Assembly (NCBI GenBank): GCA_963575745.1
Contig: CAUYUJ010000921.1
Span: 1-32,500, forward strand
DNA from: Prorocentrum cordatum
Lineage: Eukaryota; Sar; Dinophyceae; Prorocentrales; Prorocentraceae
DNA: 32,500 bases
Direction of reading: 5' to 3'
The translations under genes and the position numbers were made by a program. The notes beneath the pieces were generated by a model that had not been told where the DNA came from, made no database searches, and saw nothing but the letters and a program-made list of their open reading frames with translations. Shown piece by piece: positions 9,536-19,408 of this stretch (position 1 is its first letter; each line of letters starts with the position of its first letter).

Positions 9536-10936
9536 GACGTCTTCGCGGACTTCTATGAGGAGTTGCACTGGCGCCCTGAAAGCACAACCTTACCAACGCC
9601 CAACAGCTCCCCTGACGCCCGAGAAAAATCAGCACGGCGGCTTCGACAGAGCATTCCGCCTTTCACCCACGAGGAGTTGCACCAAACAGTGCAGCACCTA
9701 AAAAACGGCAAGTGCAAGGGCGCGGCTGGGCTCGCCGAGGAGCTGTTGAATGCAGGGGGGGGGGGGGGGGGGGGGGGCCGCGATTGAGAAGCACTTGCTG
9801 GCGCTATTCAACCTCATTTGTAGCACCTGAGCAGACGCCGCCGGAACAGTGCAGACACACAACCATCGGCGTAATCTATAAGTCCAGAGACCGGCAACTA
9901 CCAAGCATCTACAGACCATCCGCCATCATGCCGTTACTATACAAACTCATGTCCCGACTACTTTGCATCCGACTTGACATGCCCTTCGACGCACAGCAAT
10001 CACCGGGCCAAGCTGGCTTCCGCAAGGGCCTGGGCACAGAGGAACGCCTTCGCTGCCACTTTACTTTGCGAGCAGTCCTGGGAATGGCAGCTCCCGCTCT
10101 GGACCGGTGCTATCGATGTCAAGAGGGTTTTCGACTGCGTCGACCACTCGTGTTTGTGGGGAACCCCGAGGAAACAAGATGCGCCGGAACCCCGCATCAC
10201 CTTGCCGCAGAATTTGTACAACGCCCAAATTGCCACAATAAGGGCCGACGTCAGAAGCAGACAATTCTACATCGAGCGCGGCGTCAAGCATGGGGGCCCA
10301 GTCAGCAAGCATTCGTTCAGCGCGGTACTCTAGCACATATTCTGAGACCTTAAACCAACTTGAACACGAAAGGGCTTCGGCATACAAGAGGGAAGTGCAC
10401 AGACGACGCGCCTGACCAACCTGAGGTTTGCTGACGACGTATTCCTCGTAGCACCCAGTCTACGACAACTCAAGTGTATCTTGCGAGACCTCAAACACGA
10501 AGCTGCGAAGTGTGGACTTGCATTGAGCCCCGACAAAACGAACGTCCCCACGCGTGTTAGCAGTCGGCAGGGGCGATGCATTACATGCGTGGACATCGAC
10601 GACGACAAGGTCGAAATCCTGAGCGCCGAGGAGAGCGCCAAGTACCTTGGTCGCAAGCTGACGTTGCACGACTTCCACCATGCCGAGCTCGCCAACAGAC
10701 TTGCAATTGGGTGGCGCAAATTCAACCAGTTCCGCAACGAGCTCACTGACAGCCGGCGCCCCCTTCGCAGCAGACTCAGGCTCTTCGTCGGGACGGTGGC
10801 GCCAACGGTCACGCATGGCTGCGCAACGTTGGCTCTCACCAAAGACATGCTCCTGACACTCCGACGCACCCAGCGACGCCTGTTACGACTCATTGTCAAT
10901 ACTTCCGAGGCGCCGACAGAGACAATCCCATTCTAG
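9536..10936 (+). pseudogene. Reverse transcriptase domain of the retrotransposon ORF2
   Basis: Pieces in three frames. First, FADFYEELHW then KNGKCKGAAGLAEELL (finger region) up to a poly-G run at 9755. Then YRPSAIMPLLYKLMSRLL and AGFRKGLGTEERL (about 9880-10060). Then AIDVKRVFDCVDH, RT motif A with its Asp, at 10109-10147, and RGVKHGGPVS (motif B region). After a stop at 10331 the frame reopens with RLTNLRFADDVFLVAPS; FADD at 10427-10438 is motif C with both catalytic Asp. A thumb-like part (KYLGRKLTLHDF, RRTQRRLLRLIV) ends at 10936. Catalytic residues survive but at least three frame breaks make the copy inactive. Confidence 0.88.
9755..9777 (+). repeat. Poly-G run of 23 inside the RT sequence
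   Basis: 23 consecutive G interrupt the RT where related elements read LL.AGG. The run causes a frame change relative to the downstream RT. Homopolymer length is error-prone in sequencing, so the exact count is uncertain. Confidence 0.9.
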
Positions 10937-11400
10937 CGCCGACGGAGAAAAAAACACGACCAACCCCGACACTGGACAGCATGACGACAGCACAAGTAAC
11001 GAAAGCAAGTCCAGCGTCAGTCAGACAGCAACTAGATTTTAACGACGTCGACGACGAATCCGACCATGAAGCCTGAGATAATTTCATTCGCAGGGCTTCC
11101 CGCGCCGCCTCAGACCTCGCGACGCGCGCGCATGTGGAGGAATGGATCACAGTATTTCACAAGCGTAGATGGAGATGGGCTGGGCGAGTGTCTGCACGAC
11201 CGCACCACAATTGGGCCCGACTGGCGGCGGCATGGGAACCTGATGCCCATGGCCCCCAGACGGCGCGACGCCGACGCGGCGGGCAGCGAAAAGGGTAGAG
11301 CGACGACGTCACATAATTAACACAGAAGGCTTCGGTTGGAAGCGCACCCGGCACACGGCTACAGAGTGCTACAACATCCAAATTCTGGGCAGACCTCGAA
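10937..11400 (+). pseudogene. C-terminal region of the retrotransposon ORF2
   Basis: After a stop at 10936 one frame reads VEEWITVFHKRRWRWAGRV and RPHHNWARLAAAWEPDAHG (about 11120-11260). It continues as an Arg-rich stretch and WADLEGDFLKF near 11385-11415. The block K/R-x-W-x-WAG-x2-x-R, then W, then W-x-P is the typical post-RT tail of many LINE ORF2 proteins, so the element reaches at least this far. Stops at about 11076 and 11291 break it. Confidence 0.6.
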
Positions 11401-11420
11401 GGCGACTTCTTGAAGTTCGC

Positions 11421-12040
11421 ATGCCTGTGGCTGGGCTCTGGCCCGCCCGCGCCGCCCCTAAGAGGCCCGCCGGCCGGCGGGCTCGCGCGTCTGCGTCTCT
11501 GCGTCATCTCCGCCAGGAGGTCGACCGCTTGAGGGCCGAGACCGAGCAGCTCTGGGCTCGGGCGGCCTCCAGCTACGTGATCGATGTCGAGAACTGGCTT
11601 GTGGCCGCCAAGATCTTGCACTCCGTCGCCGGGCGACCCGTTGGGAGGCTCTCGCGCCCCCAGACGTGGCAGGCCATGTGCTTTGTGGACATGGCGGGGC
11701 AGGGAACTTTGGCGCAGAGCGTGATGCAGTCGATGCAGCTGGGGCGCGATGTGGTGCGTGATGGTGGGTGGGCGATGGCGTCTCTGGGCCGCGCCGGCTG
11801 CGGCGCCCCCAGTTGCGGGCTTCGAGACAGCCGCGCCGGGTCTTCAGGGCGGCCGCCCCGTCGATCATCTTCCCCGACGCCGGCGTCGACCGCGTCGCCC
11901 GCGGAGCGGAGGGGGGGCGGCAGAGGAGGCGGAGGGCCGCCAAGGCTGCGGCACCAACGGCCTCTTCGACAGTTGCGCAGACGAGGGCTTCCTCCTCCTC
12001 GCCCACGGCTGCGCTTTCAGTGGCTCCAACAACGCCTCGG
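11421..12040 (+). CDS. Unrecognised ORF with coiled-coil segment, perhaps a gene fragment
   Basis: ATG 11421 opens a frame with a basic Ala/Arg/Pro start, then a helix of coiled-coil type (HLRQEVDRLRAETEQLWARA). A protein-like middle follows (VIDVENWLVAAKILHSVAG, QTWQAMCFVDMAGQGTLAQ, MQSMQLGRDVVRDGG), to about 11790. Codon sense then fades into Ser/Pro/Arg-rich sequence, where a different frame may take over. It abuts the 3' end of the retrotransposon. No family is recognised. It may be the 5' part of the repeat-protein remnant to 14960, or an independent fragment. Confidence 0.4.
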
Positions 12041-12099
12041 ACTTCCAGGACCTCCAGCGCGAGTGGTGGTGGTGGGGGGGCGGCGGCGACAGGGGGCGC

Positions 12100-12880
12100 G
12101 ACTGCCGAGGCCTCCAGCGCACCGTGGACCACGATGACTGGGACTTCCAGCGCGACGGCGCCCACAGCCAGGAGTTGGTGGGCGGAGGGCTCAATGTTTT
12201 ATCGGAGGGGGGCCGCGACGACCAGGGCCTCCAGCGCGACTGGGGCCGCGACGGCTGGGACTTCCAGTGCGACGGGGGCCGCCGCGAGGGGGGCAGCGGC
12301 GGTGGCGAGGATCGCGACGACTGGGGTGGCCTCCAGCGCGCCGGGGGCCGCGACGATTGGGATTTCCAGCGCGACGGGGGGCTGCGGCCAGTGGCCGACG
12401 GGCGGGGCGCCCCGCGTTCCACGCGGGGGGGGGGGCCGCGACGGCCGGGCCTTCCAGCGTGATGGGGCCGCGACGACTGGGGCCTCCAGTTCGACGGGGG
12501 CCGCCGCGTGGGGGGGCAGCGGCGTCGACAGGGGTCGCGACGACCGGGACCTCCGGCGCGTCGGGGGCCACGACGACTGGCATTTCCAGCGCGACGGGGG
12601 CCGCGGCCAGGAGCTGGCGGGCGGAGCGCCCAACGTTGTGCGCGAGGGGGCCGCGGCGACCTTGGCCTCCCGCCTGACTGGGGCCGCGACGACTGGGGCC
12701 TCCAGTGCGACGGGGGCTACCGCGAGGGGGGCAGCGGCGGCGACGAGGATCGCGACGACCGGGGCCCTCAGCGCATCGAGGGCCACGACGACTTGCACTT
12801 CCAGCGCGGCAGGGGCCACGGCCAGGAGCTGGACGAGGGCGCGGGCGACCGCCGCCCGAGCTCTGCCCGCGGTGGCCGAG
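12100..12880. repeat. 30-bp GC-rich minisatellite
   Basis: Units of the type GGGGCCGCGACGACTGGGAC followed by TTCCAGCGCGAC repeat with variation some 20 times. Forward frames read either Arg/Asp/Trp/Gly repeats or TTGTSSATGA-type Ala/Ser/Thr/Gly decapeptides. The reverse strand reads VALE-VPVVAAP decapeptides. All are open over long distances because the period is a multiple of three, so the sequence alone does not decide strand or coding status. Confidence 0.75.
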
Positions 12881-13409
12881 CAGGAGGTGCCTGTGACGAA
12901 GCCCGCAGTGCGCTGGGCGTCTCCCGCGACGGTGGCCGCGGTTGCGTCGAGGATCGCCCCGACCTGGGCCCCCGGCGCGCCAGCGAGGATTCCGGGCCAG
13001 GTCTCGGGGGGCCGGTCGAAAGGGGCAGGGGCCGCCGGCATTTTGACCTGCCAGGATTTCGGCGCCCGTGTCGGAGAGGAAGGTCTTCGACCCGCGCCTC
13101 GCCTGCTCGATCGGCGCGATCTGTTTCGTCGCCATCGCCCTCCAGGAAGCGGGCGCGTTCAGCCCGTTCTTCCCGTTCTTGGAGACCGCGGTTCTCGCGC
13201 CGACCATGCTCCTGCTCTTGCGGGCGCCGAGCGAGAGCCTCGGGCGCGTCATTCTGCTGACGCGGGCTCAGGCGAGCCCCGCTGGGGGGCGAGGCGACGA
13301 GGAGGTCCGGGGCAGGGCGCCTGGCTTCCATCTTCCCTTTGGTTTGACAGTGGCGAGAGCGTCGGCGAGGTAACCCAGGCGACCGCCGAGGCTGAGGAGG
13401 AGGGGGGGG
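12881..13409. other. GC-rich stretch linking two repeat regions
   Basis: All frames are partly open. One forward frame (13068-13373) has a hydrophobic part (GAICFVAIALQEAGAF, ETAVLAPTMLLLLRAP) that could span a membrane. The minus strand has an Arg/Glu-rich helix-like frame over the same bases. Neither has a recognisable domain and I cannot choose between them. Confidence 0.3.
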
Positions 13410-14078
13410 GTGCGAAGATACAGAGAGAGGACGAGGAGGCTGAGGGGGCGGAGGGCGCTGGCGCCAGTGCCATCGCCCGAGTCTGCGCCGGCGCCAACGC
13501 CAGCGCCAGCACCGACGCCGCCCCAGATGCCGGCACAAACGCCTCCACCTCCGACTGCAGAACCGACTACGGTCTCCACCGTAGCTCCGACGACGTTGCC
13601 GACGGCGACGCCGACTGCAGCTCCGACGACGCCGCCGATCGCAGCACCGACGGCGACCCCCATTGCAGCCGCCGCGACGGTGCCGACGGTCTCACCACTG
13701 GCTGCGCCGACTGCAGCACCGACGACGGTTCCCACTGCGGCCCCGACGACGGCGCCGACGTCGACGCCGGCTGCAGCGCAGACGACCATGTCGGCGACAG
13801 CACCGACGGCGGTTCCCATTGCAGCCGCGGCGATGGCGCCGACGGCAGTGCCGAGTGCAGCGCAGACGACAACGCCGACCGCAGCGGTGACTATGGTTCC
13901 CACTGCAGCCCCGACGACGGCGCCGACGACGGTTTCCTCTGCAGCACCGATGACGGCGCCGACGCCGACGGCGGCGCTGACGGCTACGCCGACAGTGACA
14001 CGGACAGCTGCGCCGACAACAGCACCGACGGCTGCGCCGAAGGCGGCGCCGACAACTGGGCCGTCGGCGGCACCGTAA
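13410..14078 (+). repeat. Pro/Thr/Ala repeat region (PTAAPTTAPT type)
   Basis: Tandem degenerate 12-bp steps (CCGACG.C.GCG type) translate in one forward frame as about 190 residues of PTAAPTT and PTTAPTA repeats, preceded by alternating Ala-Pro. This is typical of extended mucin-like linkers. Other frames give Asp/Gly/Cys or Val/Gly/Ala runs. The Pro/Thr frame ends at TAA 14076. The following alveolin-like segment is in another frame, so either a frameshift or splicing joins them, or the locus is dead. Confidence 0.55.
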
Positions 14079-14159
14079 TGCCAGGGGTGCGGCAGGCGCT
14101 GCCCGCCAACGTTGTGCCGGGCACCTTGATGCGTGTCCCCATGCGGGCGCAGGTCTTCT

Positions 14160-14803
14160 AGGACCGCGCCAGCTGCCTGGTGGCTGAGGTGCAGCCCGCC
14201 CTCGCCGTCGCGGGCGAGCCGGGGCAGGCCGCGTGCGTCCCAGGGCCCGCCGCCGAGCGCGACATGGCGCTTGAGGCCGCGGCCGCGCGCGCGGAGCGGG
14301 TCGAGGCCAGGCGGGCGCCGAGGCAGGTGGCGGAGATCCCGCGGATCGCAGAGGAGGAGGTCATCCATGAGATCCCAGGATGGGGCCCCAGGTGATCTTG
14401 GAGAATGGAGCGGGTCGTGGAGCAGATCGTGGAGGTGCCGAAGATCATCGCGCAGAAGCGCGTGCAGCGCCACTCGATGCAGCAGATCGTGGACGCGCCC
14501 GTCCCGCAGGTCACTGAGGAGATCGTCCACGGACCAGCGCCGCCATCAGCGCGCGAGGTCGAGGTCCACCTGGGCGTCCAGGTCCCCGTGCAGCAGGAGG
14601 AGATCGCGCGCGGGCCCCAGGTCGTGCCGCGTAAACGTGTCCTCCAGCAGCCGGTCGAGATCATCGCGGAGGCGCCCGTCGTGATGGGCGCCGTTCAGAA
14701 GGCAGACTCGGGCGAACTTCAGGAGGCGAGCGCCCCTGAGGTAGGGGGGGCGCTGGCTGCGACGCCGAAGGCAGTGCAGGCGACGGCGCCGACTGCAGCG
14801 TAG
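14160..14803 (+). pseudogene. Alveolin-like (VEQIVEVP repeat) protein segment
   Basis: One forward frame reads RQVAEIPRIAEEEVIHEIP, meets TGA at 14393, and continues MERVVEQIVEVPKIIAQKRV, MQQIVDAPVPQVTEEIVHG, then VQVPVQQEEIARGPQVVPRK and QQPVEIIAEAPVV. Short repeats of the kind [E/Q]-x-I-V-[E/D]-[V/A]-P define alveolins, the alveolate cortical proteins lying beneath the plasma membrane. Dinoflagellate proteins with VEQIVDVPVPQ blocks are common. A second TAG lies at 14159, and the frame change into Pro/Thr-rich flanks suggests decay, or introns that I could not resolve. Strand and family look firm; integrity does not. Confidence 0.55.
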
Positions 14804-14965
14804 CCGCGACGACGGTGCGGACGGCAACGGCGACTGCAGTGCAGATGACGACGCCGACAGCGGCGCCGACGACGTTTCCCACTGCGGCCCTTGCGACGGC
14901 GCCGACGCCGGAGCCTCCGGTGGCATCGTCGACGAAACGCTCACTGCAGCACCGGCAACAGCTCC
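14804..14965 (+). repeat. Second Pro/Thr/Ala repeat block
   Basis: TATATAVQMTTPTAAPTTFP and TAPTPEPPVASSTKRSL appear in one forward frame, the same repeat style as 13410-14078. The block sits on the other side of the alveolin-like segment, so the architecture was PT-repeat, alveolin-like, PT-repeat. Confidence 0.5.
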
Positions 14966-16130
14966 CACCTCTGGCCCGGCGACGGCGCCAGGCCGCCGCG
15001 GGCGTCAGATCGCAAAGTCCTGGTGCGGCATCCAGGCTGCCAGGCTCGACGCCGCCACGTGGGCCAGACCGTCCAGCAGCAAGCCGAGTTCCTCGTGAGG
15101 TCGTGGGCGATGTTGCCGCCGCGATGCCCGTGGGCCCGCTGAGCACAACGGGCGCCGCGAGCCCTCGCCAGGGGTCTGTAGCTGGCGCTGCCGCTGGCGC
15201 GAGGCGCGGAGAGCGTGTCGCTGCTGGAGGGGCGGCGTGGGCGGGGTCGGACGGCCACGAGGGGCGGCGCGCTGGCCAAGGGGCGGGGGGTGGGGGGGCA
15301 GCTCGCTGGGCGCCCTAAGACCCCCCCCAAAAAAAGAGGACGGCACAGCCGCGCGACCGCTCCATGTGGTGGAGTGGCGAGCAGGGACTCGTCGGCGAGG
15401 CTGACGCTGCATCCAGGGCGCGCCCTGGCCATCCGCTCGGGGTGCACGTCGAGGGAAGCAGGCGCAGGCGCGTCCGTGGCAAGAAGCTCCTGCCGTGCAG
15501 GCGCTTGGGCCTGGTGGCAGTCCACGAGCTGAAGGGCCTGCAGTGGCAGTGCGCGACCTACCTGTTGGGGACAGGACGGCGGTGCTGGCCTTGACAGGGG
15601 GGGGTGATGAGGGTGGCGTAGTCGTCAGTCGTGGTGGGGACTGCCCCACAGTGCCCGCGTCCCGGAGCCGAACCTTGAAGGTCCTGCAGCACAGGTTCGT
15701 GACCTGCTTGCTGTGGGGGGTGGCGGTGGAGCTCGCCTTGCCAGAGGGGGGAGATGAGTGTGGCGTTGTGGTTAGTCGAGGGGGAGATTGCCATCACAGT
15801 GCCCACATCTCGCAGCCGAGCCTGCGCGGGGACGAGCCTCACGAAAAGGGGCAACGTCGAGAAGGTCGTCGAGCTGCTCCTGGAGACCCACCGCTACTGC
15901 GGCAATGTGGCGAAGTCGGGCCGAGACAACAGCAAACTGCCTGCTGACGTGGTGCAGTGGCGCGACGGAGGCCTCGCGCAGATGGGCCAGTTCCAGTGGG
16001 GCGTGCAGGTCAATTGGATTGATGACGAACGACAAGGAGCGCGAGAAGGAGTGACGCATCTGGGGCGACCAGAGCCTGGAGGGAGGCGCTCGGGCGGCGC
16101 ACGGTTTCACAAGGCTGCCAGCGGCAGTTG
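14966..16130 (+). other. Broken GC-rich sequence upstream of the second retroelement
   Basis: Short protein-like phrases occur in several frames (for example CRRLGLVAVHELKGLQWQ at about 15500-15550 and VELLLETHRYCGNVAKSG at about 15865-15920). No domain is recognised. It is probably the degraded 5' half of the retroelement whose RT follows, possibly including its endonuclease. Runs of eight or more C or A occur near 15320. Confidence 0.3.
15595..15830 (+). repeat. Diverged direct duplication, about 90 bp, offset ~142 bp
   Basis: 15600-15680 and 15742-15822 share the order GGGGGG.GATGAG.GTGGCGT, then GTTAGTCG-like, then GGGGA.TGCC, then CACAGTGCCC.C.TC and GCAGCCGA.CCT-like words. The copies differ at many positions, so the duplication is old. 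Confidence 0.6.
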
Positions 16131-16383
16131 AGGTGCGGACGGCCACGGCGCGCGGCAGCCCGCACCATATGGTGGGCCGCGAGTTCCAGGAGTGGACGGA
16201 TGTCTGGACTCGCCACGAGGAGCCAGCCTTGGTGAAGCCGCCCGACTCTGCCGACCGGGACGAGCTGCCGAGGATGGGGGTGGGGCGCGTCCGAAGGGCC
16301 GCGCTCAGCTTCAAGGGGCGGGCTGCCGTGGGCTAGACAGGCATTGCCCCGATGGCCCTGTGGCAGCTCAGTGATGTACACGG

Positions 16384-17095
16384 TGTTGGTTCGGCTGCCG
16401 CAAGAGAGCGAGGGGTGCAGGCTGATTGCCCTACTCTGCTGCTTTTTTTCGGCCCTGGGCCAAGGCGAGATTTACGATTTCGAGGGCTTGGTTGGCCAAC
16501 GCAGACGTGCCTAAACTCCGGGGCACAGGCGGTGCTGGCAGGACGTCGTCGGCGGCGGCCTTCCGCCACAACCTCGCGGCGGAGGTTGCGACCCTCAGCG
16601 GAGGCCACAGCGTCGCGGTGCTCCTGGGCGCCTGGAAGGCGTTCGACAGCCTCATAGGGAAGCAGGTGCTGCGAGAGGCCGAGCACATGGGCTACCCGCT
16701 GCGCCTCGTGTGGGCGATCCTCAGGTACCACCACTTGCCGAGGCTGCCTCAAGGCTTTCGGCTCGCTCTCCAAGAGCAGCGTGGCGCACCAGGGCATCCT
16801 TGCGGGCTGCTCCCACTTGATGGCGGTGTTGGTGGTTGCGTCGGCCAGGGCATTCCAGCTGTTGGCCAAGTGCGACGTCATCCCGAGGACCCTGGCTGCC
16901 GACACCTCTGTGCAGTGGGTCGGCGTGGACCTGCAGGGAGTGCGCGTGCTCTGGGAGGCCGTCAAGCGCTACAAGCACGACGTCGAGGTCGTGGGGCTGG
17001 TGCTGCAGGTGCTCAAGTCTGGCTACGTGGCGTCGACGAGGCAGGTGGGGCCGGCCGCCGAGCCCTTCGTCGAGCGGGTCAAGATCGGAGCCTAA
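16384..17095 (+). pseudogene. Reverse transcriptase of the second retroelement
   Basis: LVRLPQESEGCRLIALL (about 16385-16435, a finger motif ending R-x-I-x-L) is followed in another frame by FRPWAKARFTISRAW. Next come VAVLLGAWKAFDSLIGKQVL (motif A, catalytic Asp in AFD) and LRLVWAILRYH. A frame change leads to HQGILAGCSHLMAVL (motif B, G-I-x-A-G-C). Motif C should follow as x-x-D-D but reads LAADTSVQW at 16892-16918, so the first Asp is lost. The domain ends KSGYVASTRQVG and a stop at 17092. Confidence 0.82.
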
Positions 17096-17097
17096 GG

Positions 17098-17750
17098 CGC
17101 GGAGGAAGGTTGCCATGAACAGGCTCAGGAAGCTGCGGCCGCGCATGCGACGGGCGATGAGGCTGAAGCGGGTTGCAGGCGCCAGGGTGTCGCGCCTGTG
17201 GCAGACGGGACCCCTGCCAGCGGCGGCCCGCGGAGCTGCCGTGGGCGGAGTGGCCTTGTCCGAGCTTGCTGCGATGCGTACCGAGGCCGTGCGGTTTGCA
17301 TGTGCCAAGGGCCGAGGAGGCAGCATCGCGCTCTATCTCGCCCGCCAGAAGAGCCCGTGCTACGACCCGGTCTTCGCGGCGACGGTCGAGCCGCTCATGT
17401 ATTGCGCGAGGGTGATCTGGCAGCAGGAGATCGGCCTAGGTGCGATGGAGCGTGCCTGGCGAGTGCTGCTGGATAGGGTCGACGTTGGCGAGGACAAACT
17501 GACGTGGGCGTCGGCGCGAGGCCCGCTCAAGGTAGTCACCCCCGCGCTCAAACGGATCGGCTGGGTCATGTTTTCGTCGCTCATGACCAAGCCAGACGAG
17601 GGGCCAGTGGTTTCGCTCCTGGCCACACCGCCTCGGTTTGTTCGTGATCTCCTCAGACAGGGGATTCAGCGCTGGCAGACGCGCCACATTGCTGAGCACC
17701 ATTCTGCTGCACCGCCGAGCCGCCCGCTCTGGCCGAGAGGCCTTCGTGGT
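17098..17750 (+). pseudogene. Post-RT connection region of the second retroelement
   Basis: An open stretch of about 215 codons in one frame. It begins basic (RRKVAMNRLRKLRPRMRRAM) and continues VSRLWQTGPLPAAARGAAVG, ACAKGRGGSIALYLARQK and YDPVFAATVEPLMYCARVIW. The K-G-R-G-G-S and Y-D-P-x-F/Y blocks recur in this dinoflagellate RT family. It is the longest intact part of the element. It ends in Trp/Arg-rich sequence near 17750, where the zinc-knuckle frame takes over. Confidence 0.7.
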
Positions 17751-17799
17751 TGTGTGTGGGGGGGAGGTCGGCGTCGGTGGCGGGGGCGGGCCGGGTGGG

Positions 17800-18610
17800 G
17801 GCACTTCGCAGCCTGTGGTCTGATATTCTTTGGCCCAAGGCTAAGCTCTGTAGGCGCGGTCTGTGTGATGATCAGAGGTTCAGAGCTTGTCCGCATGAGG
17901 CCGAGACGCTAAGCCATGATTTCATCGAGTGTCCCGCGCTGGCTCAGCGCATGCTTGGGGATGAGGAGGACTGTGGCCTCGACCCGAGCCTGGCGGCAGC
18001 CCGTGGCGATATGTTAGAGCAGGGGCCGATTGGCGAGGGGCCGCAAGATCTCGACTCGTTTGCTGTCTCGATGGGAATCCCGCGGTGGCCCAACGTCGAG
18101 GTGCCGCTGTCGCCGAGCGCCCCCCTTTGCTTGTTCTGGGGGGACTGGGGCTCGCCCAGAGAATTCTGGAGTGACAGTGTTTTTACCGACGGCTCTGGAT
18201 GTCACAATGGTGTCCCAGAGTTGCGTCGGTGCGGCTGGTCAGCCGTCATGCAGAGCGCCAGTGGGGCCCCCGTGCGCGTGGTGCATGGCGGGCTTGCAGG
18301 TGCATGGCAGACAGTTGGACGGGCCGAAAGGCTGGCTGGGCTGAGGGCGCTGCCACGTCTGCCCTCGGTCAAGCTGCTGGTCAGTGATTTATTGGTTTTG
18401 CTCAGGCAGGGGAGCCCTGGCGTGACGGGGAGGTCGGACAAGGTCACTTGTGCCAGTGCTCATTCCCGGGTGTGTGGAGGCAGCTCGTGAAGCTGCAGTG
18501 TGAGCCTCCGCGGTTCGCCTGGGTCCTTGCCCACGTGACGGAGGAGGGGGTTCTTCTTCTCGTCCCTGAGGACCCTCCGCCCCCCCCTACTTCTGGCTCG
18601 CGGGAAATAT
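17800..18610 (+). pseudogene. Zinc knuckle and RNase H domain of the second retroelement
   Basis: A zinc-binding motif, ACPHEAETLSHDFIECPAL (C-x-H and H-x4-C, about 17885-17940), is followed by a linker and the RNase H start VFTDGSGCHNGVPE near 18179. That segment carries the first catalytic Asp, and RCGWSAVM is the next strand. QTVGRAERLAGLRAL near 18313 supplies the catalytic Glu (RAE). LLVSDLLVLLRQG supplies the third acidic residue (usually TDS). The frame stops at 18488. Another frame continues WRQLVKL and RFAWVLAHVTEEG. RNase H removes the RNA strand of the RNA-DNA hybrid. Residues are kept, frames are not. Confidence 0.72.
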
Positions 18611-19408
18611 GTGGGCGGATTTTTTCGCCAAGCTGGGGGCCTTGTCGATCGAGGGGCCCGAAGTGCACGCGAGATTCTACAACGTGAGTCTCTCCGCGGC
18701 AGCCCAGTGCGCGAAGTGCCTTGGCTGGGCGGTCCAGCGGAGCTGCCGGCTGGAGCTTTGGGCCGAAGCCGCGGAGCTCACGGCTGGCATGCAGAGGGCG
18801 AAGCGCGCAGAATGCAACATGAACTTGCTCCTCCATGAGCACGACCTCTTGGAGGTCGGTGGTCGTCTGTTCTGCAGGAGGTTTAGGAGAACGGCCCGGA
18901 CTCCAGAGGCTCGTCGGCAGTTGGCGGGGGGCACCGACAGATGGTGCCGTCCGACTGCCACGCGCACGCTGAGGCTGCCGCCGTCAACCGCCTGTTGGGG
19001 GCGTCCGTGGCGTCTGCGGGGACTCGGCTGTCTGGGGTTGGGGCGTCTGGCGGGGGGGCGGGGGGGTTTTCTGTGGGCGGGGCCTCGCCTGGCCTGGGCC
19101 CTGCGGGGTCGTCTGGGGTGGGGCCTGTGCCTGCCCGTGAGGGCGAGGCCCCTGGCGGCGTGGCCTCGGGCTCTGGGGAACCCGAGGCTGGGGCGCCGAG
19201 TTTCACCGCGCCTGGGGGGCACGACGTTACCGCCACGGGCACGGTCGTCTGGTGTCGGCGGTGCGGGGTCTACGGGTCCGTCAGGGTGGGGAAGGCGTTT
19301 GGGGCTCCCTGCCCTGGCCCCCAAGATTTGCCCCCCAGCAGGCGGATGGCCCTTTGGCGCTTGCTGGGGGGCAAACGCCCAAAGTCTGCCCCGGAAGGGG
19401 GTCCGTGA
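18609..19408 (+). pseudogene. RNase H end and C-terminal zinc motifs of the second retroelement
   Basis: WADFFAKLGALS at 18612 corresponds to the N-x2-AD-x-x-A end of RNase H. A helix-rich stretch leads to LLEVGGRLFCRRFRRTART (near 18850), where the second Cys of an expected C-x2-C is Phe, so the first zinc site is damaged. A change of frame gives a Gly/Ala/Pro-rich linker and then TVVWCRRCGVYGSVRV near 19243, a C-x2-C with a later Cys in APCPGP. This fits the zinc-ribbon tail of the family. The frame ends at 19408, close to the 3' end of the element. Confidence 0.62.
19327..19375 (+). other. 18-bp stem, 13-nt loop hairpin in the retroelement 3' region
   Basis: 19327-19344 (TTTGCCCCCCAGCAGGCG) is the inverted copy of 19358-19375 with a single G:U-compatible difference. 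As RNA it would form a very stable hairpin about 110 nt before the 3' microsatellite. LINE reverse transcriptases often bind a 3' structure of their own RNA; whether this is one is inference. Confidence 0.7.

Larger units (their letters stand above)
7318..11420 (+). mobile_element. Non-LTR retrotransposon with a spliced leader at its 5' end (degenerate)
   Basis: Order of parts on the plus strand: DinoSL relic 7318-7339, leader 7340-7434, ORF1-like protein 7435-8258, apurinic-type endonuclease about 9009-9533, reverse transcriptase 9536-10936, and a C-terminal region to about 11300. There is no LTR, integrase or protease, so it is a LINE-type element. Several frameshifts and stops separate the parts, so this copy is dead. 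The 5' end is set by the DinoSL. The 3' end is uncertain: retroelement-like sense fades near 11400 and a different ORF starts at 11421; no poly(A) tail is visible. No RNase H domain is seen. The clade (L1, R1 or RTE-like) cannot be fixed by eye. Confidence 0.85.

Noticed and set aside
11768-14161. A 797-codon forward ORF
   Set aside because: Its frame is open mainly because of 30-bp and 12-bp repeats. In the 13410-14078 part the natural Pro/Thr frame is a different one, so length is not evidence of a gene.
13268-14530. 420-codon Val/Gly/Ala-rich ORF on the minus strand
   Set aside because: It is the shadow of the Pro/Thr/Ala and alveolin-like plus-strand frames, which have recognisable protein motifs.
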